NCBI RefSeq assembly: GCF_001294575.1
Contig: NZ_CP012676.1
Coordinates: forward strand, 2,914,001-2,978,000
Direction: 5' to 3'
DNA length: 64,000 bases
DNA from: Pseudomonas versuta
GTDB taxonomy: Bacteria > Pseudomonadota > Gammaproteobacteria > Pseudomonadales > Pseudomonadaceae
Shown here: piece after piece, positions 53,786 to 63,272 of the stretch
Layout: each line of letters starts with the position of its first letter
Numbering within the stretch: the first letter of the stretch is position 1
Notes under the pieces: generated by a model
Databases searched by the model: none
Seen by the model: the letters and a program-made list of their open reading frames with translations, nothing else
What the model was told of the DNA's origin: nothing
Program-made: the position numbers and the translations under genes

Positions 53786-54811
53786 TCAGTTGAAACCGCT
53801 GGTGGAGATAAAGTCGACATCGGTTTTGGGCTCTGCGCGCATCAGCAGCTCAATCACCTGATTGAGGGTGCGGCCTTCAAACAGAATGGCATGCAAGCCT
53901 GCAACCAACGGCATGTAAACATTCAACTCTTGCGCCTTGACCTTCAGCACCTTGAGCGTATTCACGCCTTCGGCTACTTCGCCCAGACGGGTGACGGCCT
54001 CTTCCAGGCTCAAGCCTTGCCCAAGGGCATACCCGACCTGATAGTTACGGCTTTTGGGCGATGAGCAGGTGACGATCAAATCGCCTACGCCAGCCAATCC
54101 GAGAAAGGTCATGGGATTGGCGCCCTGACTGACTGCAAAACGGGTCATTTCTGCCAGCGCACGTGTAATCAGCATGCTCTTGGTGTTTTCGCCCATACCC
54201 AGCGCCACAGCCATGCCGGCAATGATGGCGTATACGTTTTTCAACGCCCCGCCCAACTCCACACCAAACCGGTCGGCACTGGCGTAGACCCGAAATGTGC
54301 GCCCGTGCAAAGCAGCCTGTACGCGCGTGCAAAGTTCTTCGTCGGCACTGGCGACCACCGTCGCGGTCAATGCATGCTCGGCGACCTCACGGGCCAGATT
54401 GGGGCCGGACAACACGCCTATCCGGGCTTGGGGAGCGATTTCCTCAAGAATCTCACTCATCAACTTGAAACTGTGGGCTTCAATCCCTTTGGTCAGGCTG
54501 ACCAGCATTTTACCGCTCAGTCGTTCGGCATGCTCTGCGAGCACATTGCGCAGGGCGCTGGAAGGCAATGCCACAAAACACAGTTCACAGCCGTCGAGCG
54601 TTGCCTGCAAATCAGTGACCGGCTCCACCAGGGGGTGAATCTTGATGCCTTTAAGGTAGCGCGGGTTCTCTCGATTGAGGCGTATCGCCTCGGCCTGTTC
54701 GGGGTCGCGCATCCACTGGCGCACACGATGACCGTTTTCTGCCAGCAAGTTGGCCACGGCAGTGCCAAAACTTCCGCCTCCCAAGACCGCAATAGCGTGC
54801 TGTTCAGTCAT
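53786..54811 (-). CDS. gpsA: NAD(P)H-dependent glycerol-3-phosphate dehydrogenase
   Basis: A 341-residue enzyme with the dinucleotide-binding [14 protein letters not shown] motif at the N-terminus and catalytic Lys in the conserved [13 protein letters not shown] helix region. It reduces dihydroxyacetone phosphate to sn-glycerol-3-phosphate, the backbone of phospholipids. ATG 54811 ([13 protein letters not shown]) is taken over ATG 54826. Length fits GpsA (about 340). First gene of the gpsA-DUF4389-sixA set. Confidence 0.94.
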   Translation of the reverse strand: MTEQHAIAVLGGGSFGTAVANLLAENGHRVRQWMRDPEQAEAIRLNRENPRYLKGIKIHPLVEPVTDLQATLDGCELCFVALPSSALRNVLAEHAERLSGKMLVSLTKGIEAHSFKLMSEILEEIAPQARIGVLSGPNLAREVAEHALTATVVASADEELCTRVQAALHGRTFRVYASADRFGVELGGALKNVYAIIAGMAVALGMGENTKSMLITRALAEMTRFAVSQGANPMTFLGLAGVGDLIVTCSSPKSRNYQVGYALGQGLSLEEAVTRLGEVAEGVNTLKVLKVKAQELNVYMPLVAGLHAILFEGRTLNQVIELLMRAEPKTDVDFISTSGFN

Positions 54812-55074
54812 ATGCAATCCCGTCATCTATATAGCAGTGGCAATGCCGGCATTATACGGAGCACATGCTTCAAGGCGAGACCTTGAACGATTGATTGCAT
54901 GGAAATAGCTGGCTGTGACTGGAAAAGTGGAACAGCTCAGTTACCATGCCGCCTGATATTCACACTCAAAGGCAGCCATTGCTGCGCACAAGAATGGCGA
55001 CCTGGGTCAGGAGTGGCAGCACAGATGGGCTATACCTCCAGTACCAAGGGCATGACTGATGGAGCACCGCCCCC

Positions 55075-56973
55075 ATGAGCGTTCGCAGCCGCTGGAACAT
55101 ACGGACCCGCACGCAGATGATGAGTCTGGGGCCGGCGTTACTGCTGACGTTGCTGCTAATCAGCTTTTTTACATTTATTCGCATCCAGGACTTGCGCCAG
55201 GAGCTGAATCACACCGGCCAATTGATTGCCAACCAATTGGCACCCGCTTCCGAATACGGAATTTTATCCGGCAACACCGAAGTGCTGGACACCCTAATAA
55301 AAAACGCACTCAACACGCCACATGTGCAATTTGTACAAGTGCAGGATTCTGCCAACAAGATGTTGTTTCATGCCGGGCAACCGCTTACCGGCACGGACCG
55401 GGAATCACATGCCGAGGTATTCCAGGCACCGGTTCGCATGCCGGGAAACAGCTCCGGTAATTACCTGGCGACGAGTAACCGCCAGGCAACACTGCCGGCA
55501 CAAAGCGATGCCGGCCGGGTAGTGGTCGGCATGTCCAATGAGGCCTTCAACAAGCGCCAGCAAGAAATCCTGCTCAAGGCATTGATTCTGGCGCTCTTTG
55601 CACTGGGCTTTACGTACCTGCTGGCCCGCCGTCTGGCGAGCAACTTGTCCAAACCCATCATCGATATGAGCAATGCAGTCAAAGCCATTCAGCAAGGCGA
55701 TTACAAAATGCCTTTGCCAGTGGTCGACGATAGCGAACTGGGCAGCCTGGCCCGCCATATCAACAACTTGGCCGACGGCCTTGAAAAGGCCAGTCGCGAG
55801 CAGGAAACAACCATCGCGCAATTGATCCAGACCCGTGAAGAGGCGGAACAGGCCAATCGCGCAAAAACTGATTTCCTGGCGATGATGAGCCATGAGCTTC
55901 GCACCCCGATGAATGGCGTGCTGGGGATGCTGCAGTTACTGGAAACCACTGAGATGACTGAGGAGCAGACCGAGTATGCGGCTCTGGCTTCAGAATCTAC
56001 CGAACACTTGCTGAAGGTGATCAACGACATCCTCGACTTCTCGAGAATTGAACGCTCGATACTTGAACTCGAACACATCCCCTTCAATCTGGCCGAACTG
56101 GTGAGTAACTGCGCTCAAGCTTTCCAGCACAGTGCCGGGCAGCGAGGGTTGAGCTTGCAGCTGACAATTCCGGCGGGCCTGCAGGACCTGCACGTGCTCG
56201 GAGATCCGACCCGTATACGGCAGATTCTGGTCAATTTGATCGGCAATGCCTTGAAGTTTACCGAGCAGGGACAAATCAGCATCGAGCCGCTTTGGCAGCC
56301 CCTGGATCATGAACTGATCTGGTTCACCTGCACGGTAAGCGACAGCGGTATCGGGATCAGCACCGATAAACTGGACTCGATGTTCAATGCCTTCCAGCAA
56401 GCCGACAGCTCGATTTCACGTCGTTATGGCGGCACCGGGCTGGGCCTGCCCATTGCCCGGACGCTGGCCGAGCGCATGGGCGGCACGCTGAATGCCAAAA
56501 GCGAGGAAACCCGGGGCTCTGTGTTTACACTGCAGATCCCGCTGGAGCTGCACCAGCTCACTGCAAACAAACAGAGACCCGAGTCGGCGACTGAGCCAAT
56601 GCCTGTCAAGGGCCGCAAAGTCCTGCTGGTAGAGGATAACCGGGTCAATCAGACGGTGATTGAGGCGGTCTTGAGGAACCTGGGGTATGAGGTAAGTGCA
56701 GTCAGTGACGGTGCACAGGCAATTCATCACGCCAATACTGAGAACTACGCGGCTATTTTGATGGACTGCCGACTGCCAATCATTGATGGCTATGAAGCTA
56801 CCCGGCAAATCCGCAAGCTGCCGGGGTGCGCCACAGTACCCATCATTGCCCTGACAGCCAACGCCCTGCAGGGTGATCGGGAAAACTGCCTGCAAGCCGG
56901 AATGAACGATTACCTCGCCAAACCATTCAAACGGGCTGACCTGGAACAAATTCTGCAGCGCTGGGTGCAGTAA
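55075..56973 (+). CDS. Hybrid sensor histidine kinase, PA1611-like
   Basis: A 632-residue kinase: membrane helices (21-38 and 168-186) around a periplasmic sensor, a HAMP region (about 187-240), the histidine-kinase core with H273 (MMSHELRTPMNGVLGML) and the ATP site, and a receiver with D564 in MDCRLPIIDGYE. There is no HPt domain. In P. aeruginosa, PA1611 sits in this place and binds RetS, affecting the GacS/RsmA switch between acute and chronic lifestyles (from memory). Orthology is likely from position and size. Confidence 0.88.
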   Translation: MSVRSRWNIRTRTQMMSLGPALLLTLLLISFFTFIRIQDLRQELNHTGQLIANQLAPASEYGILSGNTEVLDTLIKNALNTPHVQFVQVQDSANKMLFHAGQPLTGTDRESHAEVFQAPVRMPGNSSGNYLATSNRQATLPAQSDAGRVVVGMSNEAFNKRQQEILLKALILALFALGFTYLLARRLASNLSKPIIDMSNAVKAIQQGDYKMPLPVVDDSELGSLARHINNLADGLEKASREQETTIAQLIQTREEAEQANRAKTDFLAMMSHELRTPMNGVLGMLQLLETTEMTEEQTEYAALASESTEHLLKVINDILDFSRIERSILELEHIPFNLAELVSNCAQAFQHSAGQRGLSLQLTIPAGLQDLHVLGDPTRIRQILVNLIGNALKFTEQGQISIEPLWQPLDHELIWFTCTVSDSGIGISTDKLDSMFNAFQQADSSISRRYGGTGLGLPIARTLAERMGGTLNAKSEETRGSVFTLQIPLELHQLTANKQRPESATEPMPVKGRKVLLVEDNRVNQTVIEAVLRNLGYEVSAVSDGAQAIHHANTENYAAILMDCRLPIIDGYEATRQIRKLPGCATVPIIALTANALQGDRENCLQAGMNDYLAKPFKRADLEQILQRWVQ

Positions 56974-57352
56974 CCTGCAACCAGAGCCGGTGCAGAATTT
57001 GTGGGACCACATTGCCTGACGGCTCGTCTGGAGCGACCAAAGCGCTCGGCTCACGCCTTGTCCTGCAGTCAGCAGGACAACATAGTGGTCCTGCGAAACG
57101 TAAACAGGCCTTGTAGAACCACCTGCGACTGGCGTTAAACGCAAAAGTGCGGCAGTCTTAGGCACCCGAATGGGCCCCTGAACCGGCCTGATTTAAATTT
57201 TCAGTGCACAAGTGTACATTCTTGCCCTTTGTGCTGTGACTTTCACTACAACGCAATAGTCTATGTGTAGGCTGGCGAACTGGAACTCCAACGTTTCGGT
57301 TGGTCGGGAAGATTTGCCCCACCCTGCCGCATGGGATTATTGAGGAGCTCGC
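56974..57352. other. Upstream region of fabA
   Basis: This 379-base region between the kinase gene and fabA holds an imperfect palindrome TGCACAAGTGTACA at 57205-57218 that resembles operators of fatty-acid-responsive TetR-type repressors such as DesT. The region before it is GC-rich and has no ORF of note. The fabAB promoter is probably between 57205 and 57300. Confidence 0.45.
57205..57218. promoter_or_regulatory. Candidate repressor palindrome upstream of fabA
   Basis: TGCACAAGTGTACA, with 5 of 7 positions matching between halves, about 135 bases before fabA. Similar palindromes are bound by DesT-type repressors of fatty acid genes, but I cannot match a consensus from memory. Confidence 0.3.
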
Positions 57353-57868
57353 ATGACCAAACAAAACGCCTTTACTCGGGAAGATTTGCTGCGCTGTAGC
57401 CGCGGCGAGCTATTCGGCCCAGGTAACGCGCAACTGCCCGCCCCTAATATGCTGATGGTGGATCGCATCACGCATATCACTGAAGAGGGTGGCAAGTACG
57501 GCAAAGGTGAATTGGTCGCCGAGCTGGATATCAATCCGGACCTGTGGTTCTTTGCCTGTCACTTTGAAGGCGACCCGGTGATGCCGGGCTGCCTGGGCCT
57601 TGATGCCATGTGGCAGCTGGTCGGCTTTTTCCTGGGCTGGCAAGGTTTGCCCGGCCGCGGCCGCGCCCTGGGTTCGGGCGAAGTTAAATTCTTCGGCCAG
57701 GTCTTGCCGACCGCCAAGAAGATTACTTACAACATTCAGATCAAACGTGTCCTGCGCGGCAAGCTGAACCTGGCCATTGCCGATGGTTCTGTCAGCGTTG
57801 ACGGTCGCGAGATTTACACCGCCGAAGGCCTTCGGGTCGGCGTTTTTACTTCCACTGAAAACTTCTAA
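57353..57868 (+). CDS. fabA: 3-hydroxydecanoyl-ACP dehydratase/isomerase FabA
   Basis: A 171-residue hotdog enzyme. The catalytic pair is His in [20 protein letters not shown] and the Asp of GLDAM. FabA makes the first cis-unsaturated acyl-ACP in unsaturated fatty-acid synthesis. GAGGAG lies before ATG 57353. fabB follows 11 bases later, so they are one operon, the usual order in Pseudomonas. Confidence 0.97.
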   Translation: MTKQNAFTREDLLRCSRGELFGPGNAQLPAPNMLMVDRITHITEEGGKYGKGELVAELDINPDLWFFACHFEGDPVMPGCLGLDAMWQLVGFFLGWQGLPGRGRALGSGEVKFFGQVLPTAKKITYNIQIKRVLRGKLNLAIADGSVSVDGREIYTAEGLRVGVFTSTENF

Positions 57869-57879
57869 GGGTTATCCGC

Positions 57880-59100
57880 ATGCGCCGCGTCGTTATCACT
57901 GGTCTGGGCATTGTTTCGTGCTTGGGCAATGACAAAGAGACCGTCTCCGCTAACCTGCGTGCAAGTCGCCCTGGCATCCGATTCAACCCGGAATATGCCG
58001 AAATGGGTCTGCGTAGCCAGGTTTCCGGCTCCATCGACCTGCCTCTTGAAGAGCTGATCGATCGCAAGATCTATCGCTTCGTCGGCCACGCAGCGGCTTA
58101 CGCCTACCTGGCCATGAAAGATGCCATTACCGATTCAGGCCTGACCGAGGAGCAAGTCTCCAACCCGCGTACCGGCCTGATTGCCGGCTCCGGCGGCGCG
58201 TCGACCTTGAACCAGATGGAAGCGCTGGACATCCTGCGCGAAAAAGGCGTCAAGCGTGTTGGCCCGTACCGTGTTACGCGGACCATGGGCAGCACCGTTT
58301 CCGCCTGTCTGGCCACCCCGTTCAAGATCAAGGGCGTGAACTACTCGATCTCTTCTGCCTGCGCGACCAGCGCCCACTGCATCGGTACCGCAGTTGAGCA
58401 AATCCAGCTGGGCAAGCAGGACATCGTATTCGCCGGCGGCGGTGAAGAAGAACATTGGAGCCAGTCGTTCCTGTTCGACGCCATGGGCGCCCTGTCCACT
58501 CAATACAACGACACGCCCGAGAAAGCGTCCCGTGCCTATGACAAAAATCGTGACGGTTTTGTTATTGCAGGTGGCGGCGGCATGGTCGTGGTTGAAGAGC
58601 TGGAACACGCCCTGGCCCGCGGCGCCAAGATCTACGCCGAAATCGTCGGCTACGGCGCGACTTCCGACGGCTACGACATGGTTGCTCCAAGCGGCGAAGG
58701 CGCCATCCGCTGCATGCAGATGGCAATGTCTACCGTTGACGGCCCGATCGATTACCTCAATACCCATGGCACCTCTACTCCGGTAGGCGACGCCAAGGAA
58801 ATGGAAGGTGTTCGCGCGGTGTTCGGTGACAAGGCGCCAGCCATCAGCTCCACCAAAAGCCTGTCGGGTCACTCTCTGGGCGCCGCAGGCGTTCACGAAG
58901 CGATCTACTGCTTGCTGATGATGGAAGGCAACTTCATTGCCGGTTCTGCCAACATCGAAGAACTGGACCCGGTAGTTGCCGACATGCCGATCCTGACCCA
59001 GACCCGCGAGAACGTCACGCTGAACAATGTGATGAGCAACAGCTTCGGTTTCGGTGGCACAAACGCCACTCTGGTTCTGAAGCGCTGGACAGGCAAATAA
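57880..59100 (+). CDS. fabB: 3-oxoacyl-ACP synthase I FabB
   Basis: A 406-residue ketosynthase with the catalytic Cys in [10 protein letters not shown] (about 163) and the two His in [11 protein letters not shown] and [11 protein letters not shown]. FabB extends unsaturated intermediates made by FabA. The gene is co-transcribed with fabA and closed by a strong terminator. Confidence 0.97.
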   Translation: MRRVVITGLGIVSCLGNDKETVSANLRASRPGIRFNPEYAEMGLRSQVSGSIDLPLEELIDRKIYRFVGHAAAYAYLAMKDAITDSGLTEEQVSNPRTGLIAGSGGASTLNQMEALDILREKGVKRVGPYRVTRTMGSTVSACLATPFKIKGVNYSISSACATSAHCIGTAVEQIQLGKQDIVFAGGGEEEHWSQSFLFDAMGALSTQYNDTPEKASRAYDKNRDGFVIAGGGGMVVVEELEHALARGAKIYAEIVGYGATSDGYDMVAPSGEGAIRCMQMAMSTVDGPIDYLNTHGTSTPVGDAKEMEGVRAVFGDKAPAISSTKSLSGHSLGAAGVHEAIYCLLMMEGNFIAGSANIEELDPVVADMPILTQTRENVTLNNVMSNSFGFGGTNATLVLKRWTGK

Positions 59101-59122
59101 GCCTTCCGCTCGCGAGATAAAA

Positions 59123-59151
59123 ATGCCCCGACTGGTTCGGGGCATTTTTTT
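59123..59151 (+). terminator. Rho-independent terminator after fabB
   Basis: ATGCCCCGA (59123-59131) pairs with TCGGGGCAT (59137-59145) across a CTGGT loop, and T 59145-59151 follow. It lies 22 bases past the fabB stop. Confidence 0.93.
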
Positions 59152-59165
59152 GTCCGCAATAACGC

Positions 59166-60170
59166 TTAGCGCTTTTTCGGCAACACCGACAAGAAATTGT
59201 CCCTGGCAACCTTGTGCGCAACACTTTGCGCCAATGCATCCAGAAACGGATCGAAGCTACGCATTTCCTCACCCAATTTGTCGAAACGCCCTACCACATC
59301 CGACCCCAGCATGAAGCGGTCCGGGAAGCGCTCTACAAGCGCAACCCATTCAGGCCTTGCCTTGCCCTGCCCATCCAGCAGGTACGGCGTGAGCATGCTC
59401 CAGGACAGGTCTATGTAGAGGTTCGGATAAGTGGCCAGTAGCCGCTCAAGTGTTGGCAAAAGAAATGGCATTTGCGTCTGATGTCGATGAATCTCGGCGC
59501 TGGTACCGGCATGGGCCCAAATAAAGCGGGTTTTGGGATGCTTGCCCAACGGCTCTTCAAGCTCAGACAGATACAACGGATTCTTCTCGCGCTTTGAAGT
59601 GATATTGGAATGCAGCAAGACCGGCAGGTCATGCTCACCCGCCAAGGTGTAAACGTTGTGCAGCGCTTCATTGTTGGCTCGCGGCGTATCCCCGGAGATC
59701 AGCGCCGTCAGATCATCGTGACGGGTAAACACCTCGCCAATGCCCTGCCACAACCCTGGATTCAGATCGAGCATGCGCTGAATATGCGCCGCCGAATTCT
59801 TGTCATTGGGATTAAACCCCGACAGAAACGGATGAAAGTGCTCCCGCTGCTCAGGAGTCAGGGCGTTGACCGCCGCGGCCACCCACACATCGGTCGCGCT
59901 GTACCAATAGGCATCCGCATCATCACCGGCGTAGTAGCGCGGACGCTTGGGCTCGTCTTCATGCCATTTTTTGGCCACGGGAATCCCGGAGATCATCACG
60001 TGCTCAATCCGGTTACTGGCCATTGCCTGAAGCAACGTGTCCATTCCCGCTGTTTCCTGGAAGAAGTCGACGTAATGCAAGTGCGCATCACTGTAGGCAT
60101 AGTCGCGGGCCTGTACCCACAGGCTGGAAGTCGACAGGGCCCAGGCCAGAACGTAACGATTGATTCGCAA
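59166..60170 (-). CDS. Amidohydrolase-family protein
   Basis: A 334-residue protein with an N-terminal hydrophobic stretch (RYVLAWALSTSSLWVQA), probably a signal peptide, and an Amidohydro_2-like barrel. It contains DAHLHYVDFF (metal-ligand His-x-His) near the N-terminus, VLLHSNIT and IWAHAGTS, and a late SDVVGRFD with an Asp. The start is TTG 60170, fixed by AGAGGAGAA seven bases upstream; the ATG-type codons earlier lack this. It may be periplasmic. Substrate unknown. Confidence 0.8.
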   Translation of the reverse strand: MRINRYVLAWALSTSSLWVQARDYAYSDAHLHYVDFFQETAGMDTLLQAMASNRIEHVMISGIPVAKKWHEDEPKRPRYYAGDDADAYWYSATDVWVAAAVNALTPEQREHFHPFLSGFNPNDKNSAAHIQRMLDLNPGLWQGIGEVFTRHDDLTALISGDTPRANNEALHNVYTLAGEHDLPVLLHSNITSKREKNPLYLSELEEPLGKHPKTRFIWAHAGTSAEIHRHQTQMPFLLPTLERLLATYPNLYIDLSWSMLTPYLLDGQGKARPEWVALVERFPDRFMLGSDVVGRFDKLGEEMRSFDPFLDALAQSVAHKVARDNFLSVLPKKR

Positions 60171-60307
60171 CCTGATTCTCCTCTCTAGGGGCTCCAATAG
60201 ACCTGCCCGCCAGCTCAAGGGTTCAGCATGCGATCAAAGGGAACGCCTGACGCCCGGCATGCTCTATAAATATCAGGACCTTTATCACTGCCACTCAGAG
60301 GTTTGCC

Positions 60308-60724
60308 ATGACTGTTACCGTTAATACCGAGTCCCACGAGGGTTTTCGTCACAGCATTAAAATCGACGATCACGAAGTGTTCACCGATTTGCCCAAAGCC
60401 ATGGGCGGTGAAAGCTCTGCCCCCTCGCCCCATGATTATTTCGATGCCGCCCTGGGGGCCTGCAAGGCGCTGACCCTAAAGCTCTACGCGCAAAAGAAAG
60501 ACATCCCGCTGACAGGCGTCACGGTCGAGATCAAACACGACGCCAGTGAAGAGCAACTCGGCAAATATGCACTGCACGTCAAACTGACGCTCAAAGGTGT
60601 GCTCACCGATGCCCAGCGCCAGGAACTGCACCGCGTAGCCGACAAGTGCCCGATCCATAAGCTGATGACCACCGCAGACGTCACCATCGAGACCCATTTG
60701 TCTGAAGGCGCATTCAGCCAGTAA
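60308..60724 (+). CDS. OsmC-family protein
   Basis: A 138-residue OsmC/OsmC-like protein. It starts MTVTVNTESHEGFRHSIKI and has the conserved SPHDYFDAALGACKALTLKLYAQKK region with the catalytic Cys (about 58) and a second Cys in ADKCPIHKLM. The family reduces organic hydroperoxides with peroxidatic Cys. It lies upstream of the pirin gene on the same strand, with 62 bases between. Confidence 0.9.
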   Translation: MTVTVNTESHEGFRHSIKIDDHEVFTDLPKAMGGESSAPSPHDYFDAALGACKALTLKLYAQKKDIPLTGVTVEIKHDASEEQLGKYALHVKLTLKGVLTDAQRQELHRVADKCPIHKLMTTADVTIETHLSEGAFSQ

Positions 60725-60786
60725 CGCACGGGGAGAAAATATGGCGTTGGGTTATGCTCAACGCTTTCCAAAGCAGGGACTGGACA

Positions 60787-61647
60787 ATGCACACACTTAC
60801 CGTGATTCGGCCCCGCGCCGAGGACGTCGAAGGACAGCCGATCCTTCGCCCCCTGCCCTCAGCGAAATGCCGCAATGTCGGTCCCTTTGTTTTTTTCGAT
60901 CATATGCTGCGCACTCACTATCCGCCCGGCCACGGGATGAATATCAGACAGCATCCGCATATTGGCCTGTCTACTCTGACCTATCTGTTCGAAGGACAGC
61001 TGCAGCACAAAGACAGCCTGGGCTCTGACCAACAGGTAGGCCCCGGTGAAGTCAGCTGGATGACCGCGGGTGCTGGCATTGCCCACATCGAACGTACGCC
61101 CTCCTCGCTTCTGGCGCAGGGATCAACCCTGCATGGTCTGCAAGTGTGGCTGGCGTCTCCCAAAGCCGATGAGCAAGGCCCGGGGCACTACAGCCACCAC
61201 CGCGCCGATAGCTTGCCGGTCAGCGACAATCTGGGGGTAAGGATTCGCATGATTGCCGGTACAGGCTTTTGCCTGGCCTCCCCGGTGCCGGTGCTGTCGC
61301 CAACCTTGTATGCTGAAGTACATATGCAGACAGCCACCACCCTGCTTATCCCGGCCGAACACCAGGAACGCGCGCTGTATTTGCTGGAAGGCGAGGCGCA
61401 ACTGCAAGGCCAGGCAATTGAACGCCATTGCCTGATACTTTTGCCGCCCGCAGAAGAACTGACTTTATGCGCCGACAGTGACTGCCATGCCGTGTTGTTC
61501 GGTGGCGCGGCGCTGGATGGACCCCGGCGCATGAACTGGAACTTTGTCGCCAGTGATCCGGCGCTGCTCGAGCAGGCCAGGGCGCGCTGGGCTGCAGGAG
61601 ACTGGCCGACCGTTCCCGCAGAAACCGGTCGTATCGAATTGCCTTAG
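60787..61647 (+). CDS. Pirin-family protein
   Basis: A 286-residue bicupin protein. The N-terminal cupin has the metal-binding histidines in HMLRTHYPPGHGMNIRQHPH and, later, a Glu in SWMTAGAGIAHIERT. Bacterial pirins include quercetin dioxygenase-like enzymes and redox-related regulators. ATG 60787 (MHTLTVIRPRAEDVEG) is preceded by AGGGACTGG. Possibly in an operon with the OsmC gene. Confidence 0.88.
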   Translation: MHTLTVIRPRAEDVEGQPILRPLPSAKCRNVGPFVFFDHMLRTHYPPGHGMNIRQHPHIGLSTLTYLFEGQLQHKDSLGSDQQVGPGEVSWMTAGAGIAHIERTPSSLLAQGSTLHGLQVWLASPKADEQGPGHYSHHRADSLPVSDNLGVRIRMIAGTGFCLASPVPVLSPTLYAEVHMQTATTLLIPAEHQERALYLLEGEAQLQGQAIERHCLILLPPAEELTLCADSDCHAVLFGGAALDGPRRMNWNFVASDPALLEQARARWAAGDWPTVPAETGRIELP

Positions 61648-61659
61648 GGACCAGCCCCC

Positions 61660-62979
61660 TTACAGAACCATTGCGGCGACCCAGCCAAAGGCCAGCAGTG
61701 GCAGGTTGTAATGCAGGAAAGTGGGGACCACGGTGTCCCAGATATGGTGATGCTGGCCGTCAACGTTCAAACCTGACGTCGGGCCAAGGGTGGAATCCGA
61801 CGCCGGCGAACCGGCATCGCCCAGGGCCCCGGCGGTGCCGACGATACATACGATGGCCATCGGACTGAAACCAAGCTGTACACACAGCGGCACGAAAATC
61901 GCCGCCAAAATCGGCACTGTCGAAAACGATGAACCAATGCCCATGGTCACCAGCAACCCGACCAGCAGCATCAGCAGCGCACCGACCCCCTTGCTGTGAT
62001 TGATCCAGCTGGCTGAGGCTTCGACCAGTGATTTCACTTCGCCGGTGGCTTTCATCACTTCAGCAAAACCCGAAGCGGCAATCAGGATGAAGCCAATCAT
62101 GGCCATCATCTTCATGCCTTCGGTGAACAGGTCATCGGTCTCACGCCAGCGCACAATCCCCGACGCTGAAAAAATCAGAAAGCCGGCCAGCGCACCAATG
62201 ATCATGGAGCCCAGCCACAACTGAATGATAAATGCAGCCGCGATAGCAACCCCGGCTACCAGCAGTGTTCGCGGGTTGTAGCTGATGGCAACCTGCTCGA
62301 TCTGCTCGATCCTGGCCAGATCATACTCACGCTTTTTGCGGTAGCTGATAAACACCGCCACCAACAGACCGACCAGCATTCCCAGTGCGGGAATTGCCAT
62401 CGCATGAGTAACATTGACCTGACTGACATCCACACCGCTCTTGCTCACGTTGGCGAGCAGAATCTGATTGAGGAAGATATTTCCGAAACCCACCGGCAAA
62501 AACATGTACGGCGTGATCAAGCCAAAGGTCATGACACAAGCAATCAAGCGCCGGTCAATTTTCAGCTTGGTCAGCACGTACAACAGGGGCGGAACCAGCA
62601 GAGGGATGAAGGCGATATGAATCGGCAGGATGTTCTGCGAGGAGATCGCGACCACCAGCAACAAGCCAATCAGTAACCACTTGAGCCGATTGCCCCCGAC
62701 AGCCTGCTGTTTGTTGACCATGAGCAGGGCTTTGTCGGCCAGTGCATGGGCCAGCCCGGACTTGGCGATGGCGACCGCGAAGGCACCCAGCATTGCGTAG
62801 GACAAGGCGACCTGAGCGCCACCACCCAACCCGCTGTTAAACGCATCGAGCGTTGCTTCGATACCCAGCCCGCCCACGAGGCCGCCGACGACGGCCCCCG
62901 TTATCAGGGCGATCACCACATGCACACGGGACAGACTGAGCACCAGCATGATGCCGACCGCGGCAATTACTGCATTCAT
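61660..62979 (-). CDS. Na+/H+ antiporter-family protein (YuiF-like)
   Basis: A 439-residue, about eleven-helix protein of the Na+/H+ antiporter superfamily (YuiF/DUF-type), with a conserved [19 protein letters not shown] segment near residue 395 and [11 protein letters not shown] in the middle. The start is ATG 62979 ([17 protein letters not shown]), with GAGG eight bases upstream; ATG 62982 is equivalent. It converges with the pirin gene and diverges from the chemoreceptor. The transported ion or solute is not certain; related proteins move amino acids. Confidence 0.85.
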   Translation of the reverse strand: MNAVIAAVGIMLVLSLSRVHVVIALITGAVVGGLVGGLGIEATLDAFNSGLGGGAQVALSYAMLGAFAVAIAKSGLAHALADKALLMVNKQQAVGGNRLKWLLIGLLLVVAISSQNILPIHIAFIPLLVPPLLYVLTKLKIDRRLIACVMTFGLITPYMFLPVGFGNIFLNQILLANVSKSGVDVSQVNVTHAMAIPALGMLVGLLVAVFISYRKKREYDLARIEQIEQVAISYNPRTLLVAGVAIAAAFIIQLWLGSMIIGALAGFLIFSASGIVRWRETDDLFTEGMKMMAMIGFILIAASGFAEVMKATGEVKSLVEASASWINHSKGVGALLMLLVGLLVTMGIGSSFSTVPILAAIFVPLCVQLGFSPMAIVCIVGTAGALGDAGSPASDSTLGPTSGLNVDGQHHHIWDTVVPTFLHYNLPLLAFGWVAAMVL

Positions 62980-63216
62980 CATTACAACCTCATAGCGCGC
63001 TGCACGATAAAACACCGTAAAGCGGAAAATTTCGGGCAAAAGACTGCTGTTCCAGTCGCCGGATCTGAAAGGGAGTACTTATTTGGGGGCGCACACTTTG
63101 CAGCAGCATCGACGGCTTGTCAAAGCACGTGGCAAAGGCCCGCGAATGCCATCGTCCGCCAGGGTTCAATCGTTGTACGCGTTTGAAAACGAACCCTGAA
63201 AATTCAGATTTACCCA

Positions 63217-63243
63217 TCAAGAAAACTACCGGCTGGCCGCTAA
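63217..63243 (+). promoter_or_regulatory. FliA (sigma-28) promoter of the chemoreceptor gene
   Basis: TCAAG (63217-63221), a 14-base spacer and GCCGCTAA (63236-63243) fit the flagellar sigma-28 pattern. It ends about 30 bases before the ATG of the chemoreceptor. Confidence 0.7.
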
Positions 63244-63272
63244 CAGACAAAGCCTCTACTCAGGATGTCTCC

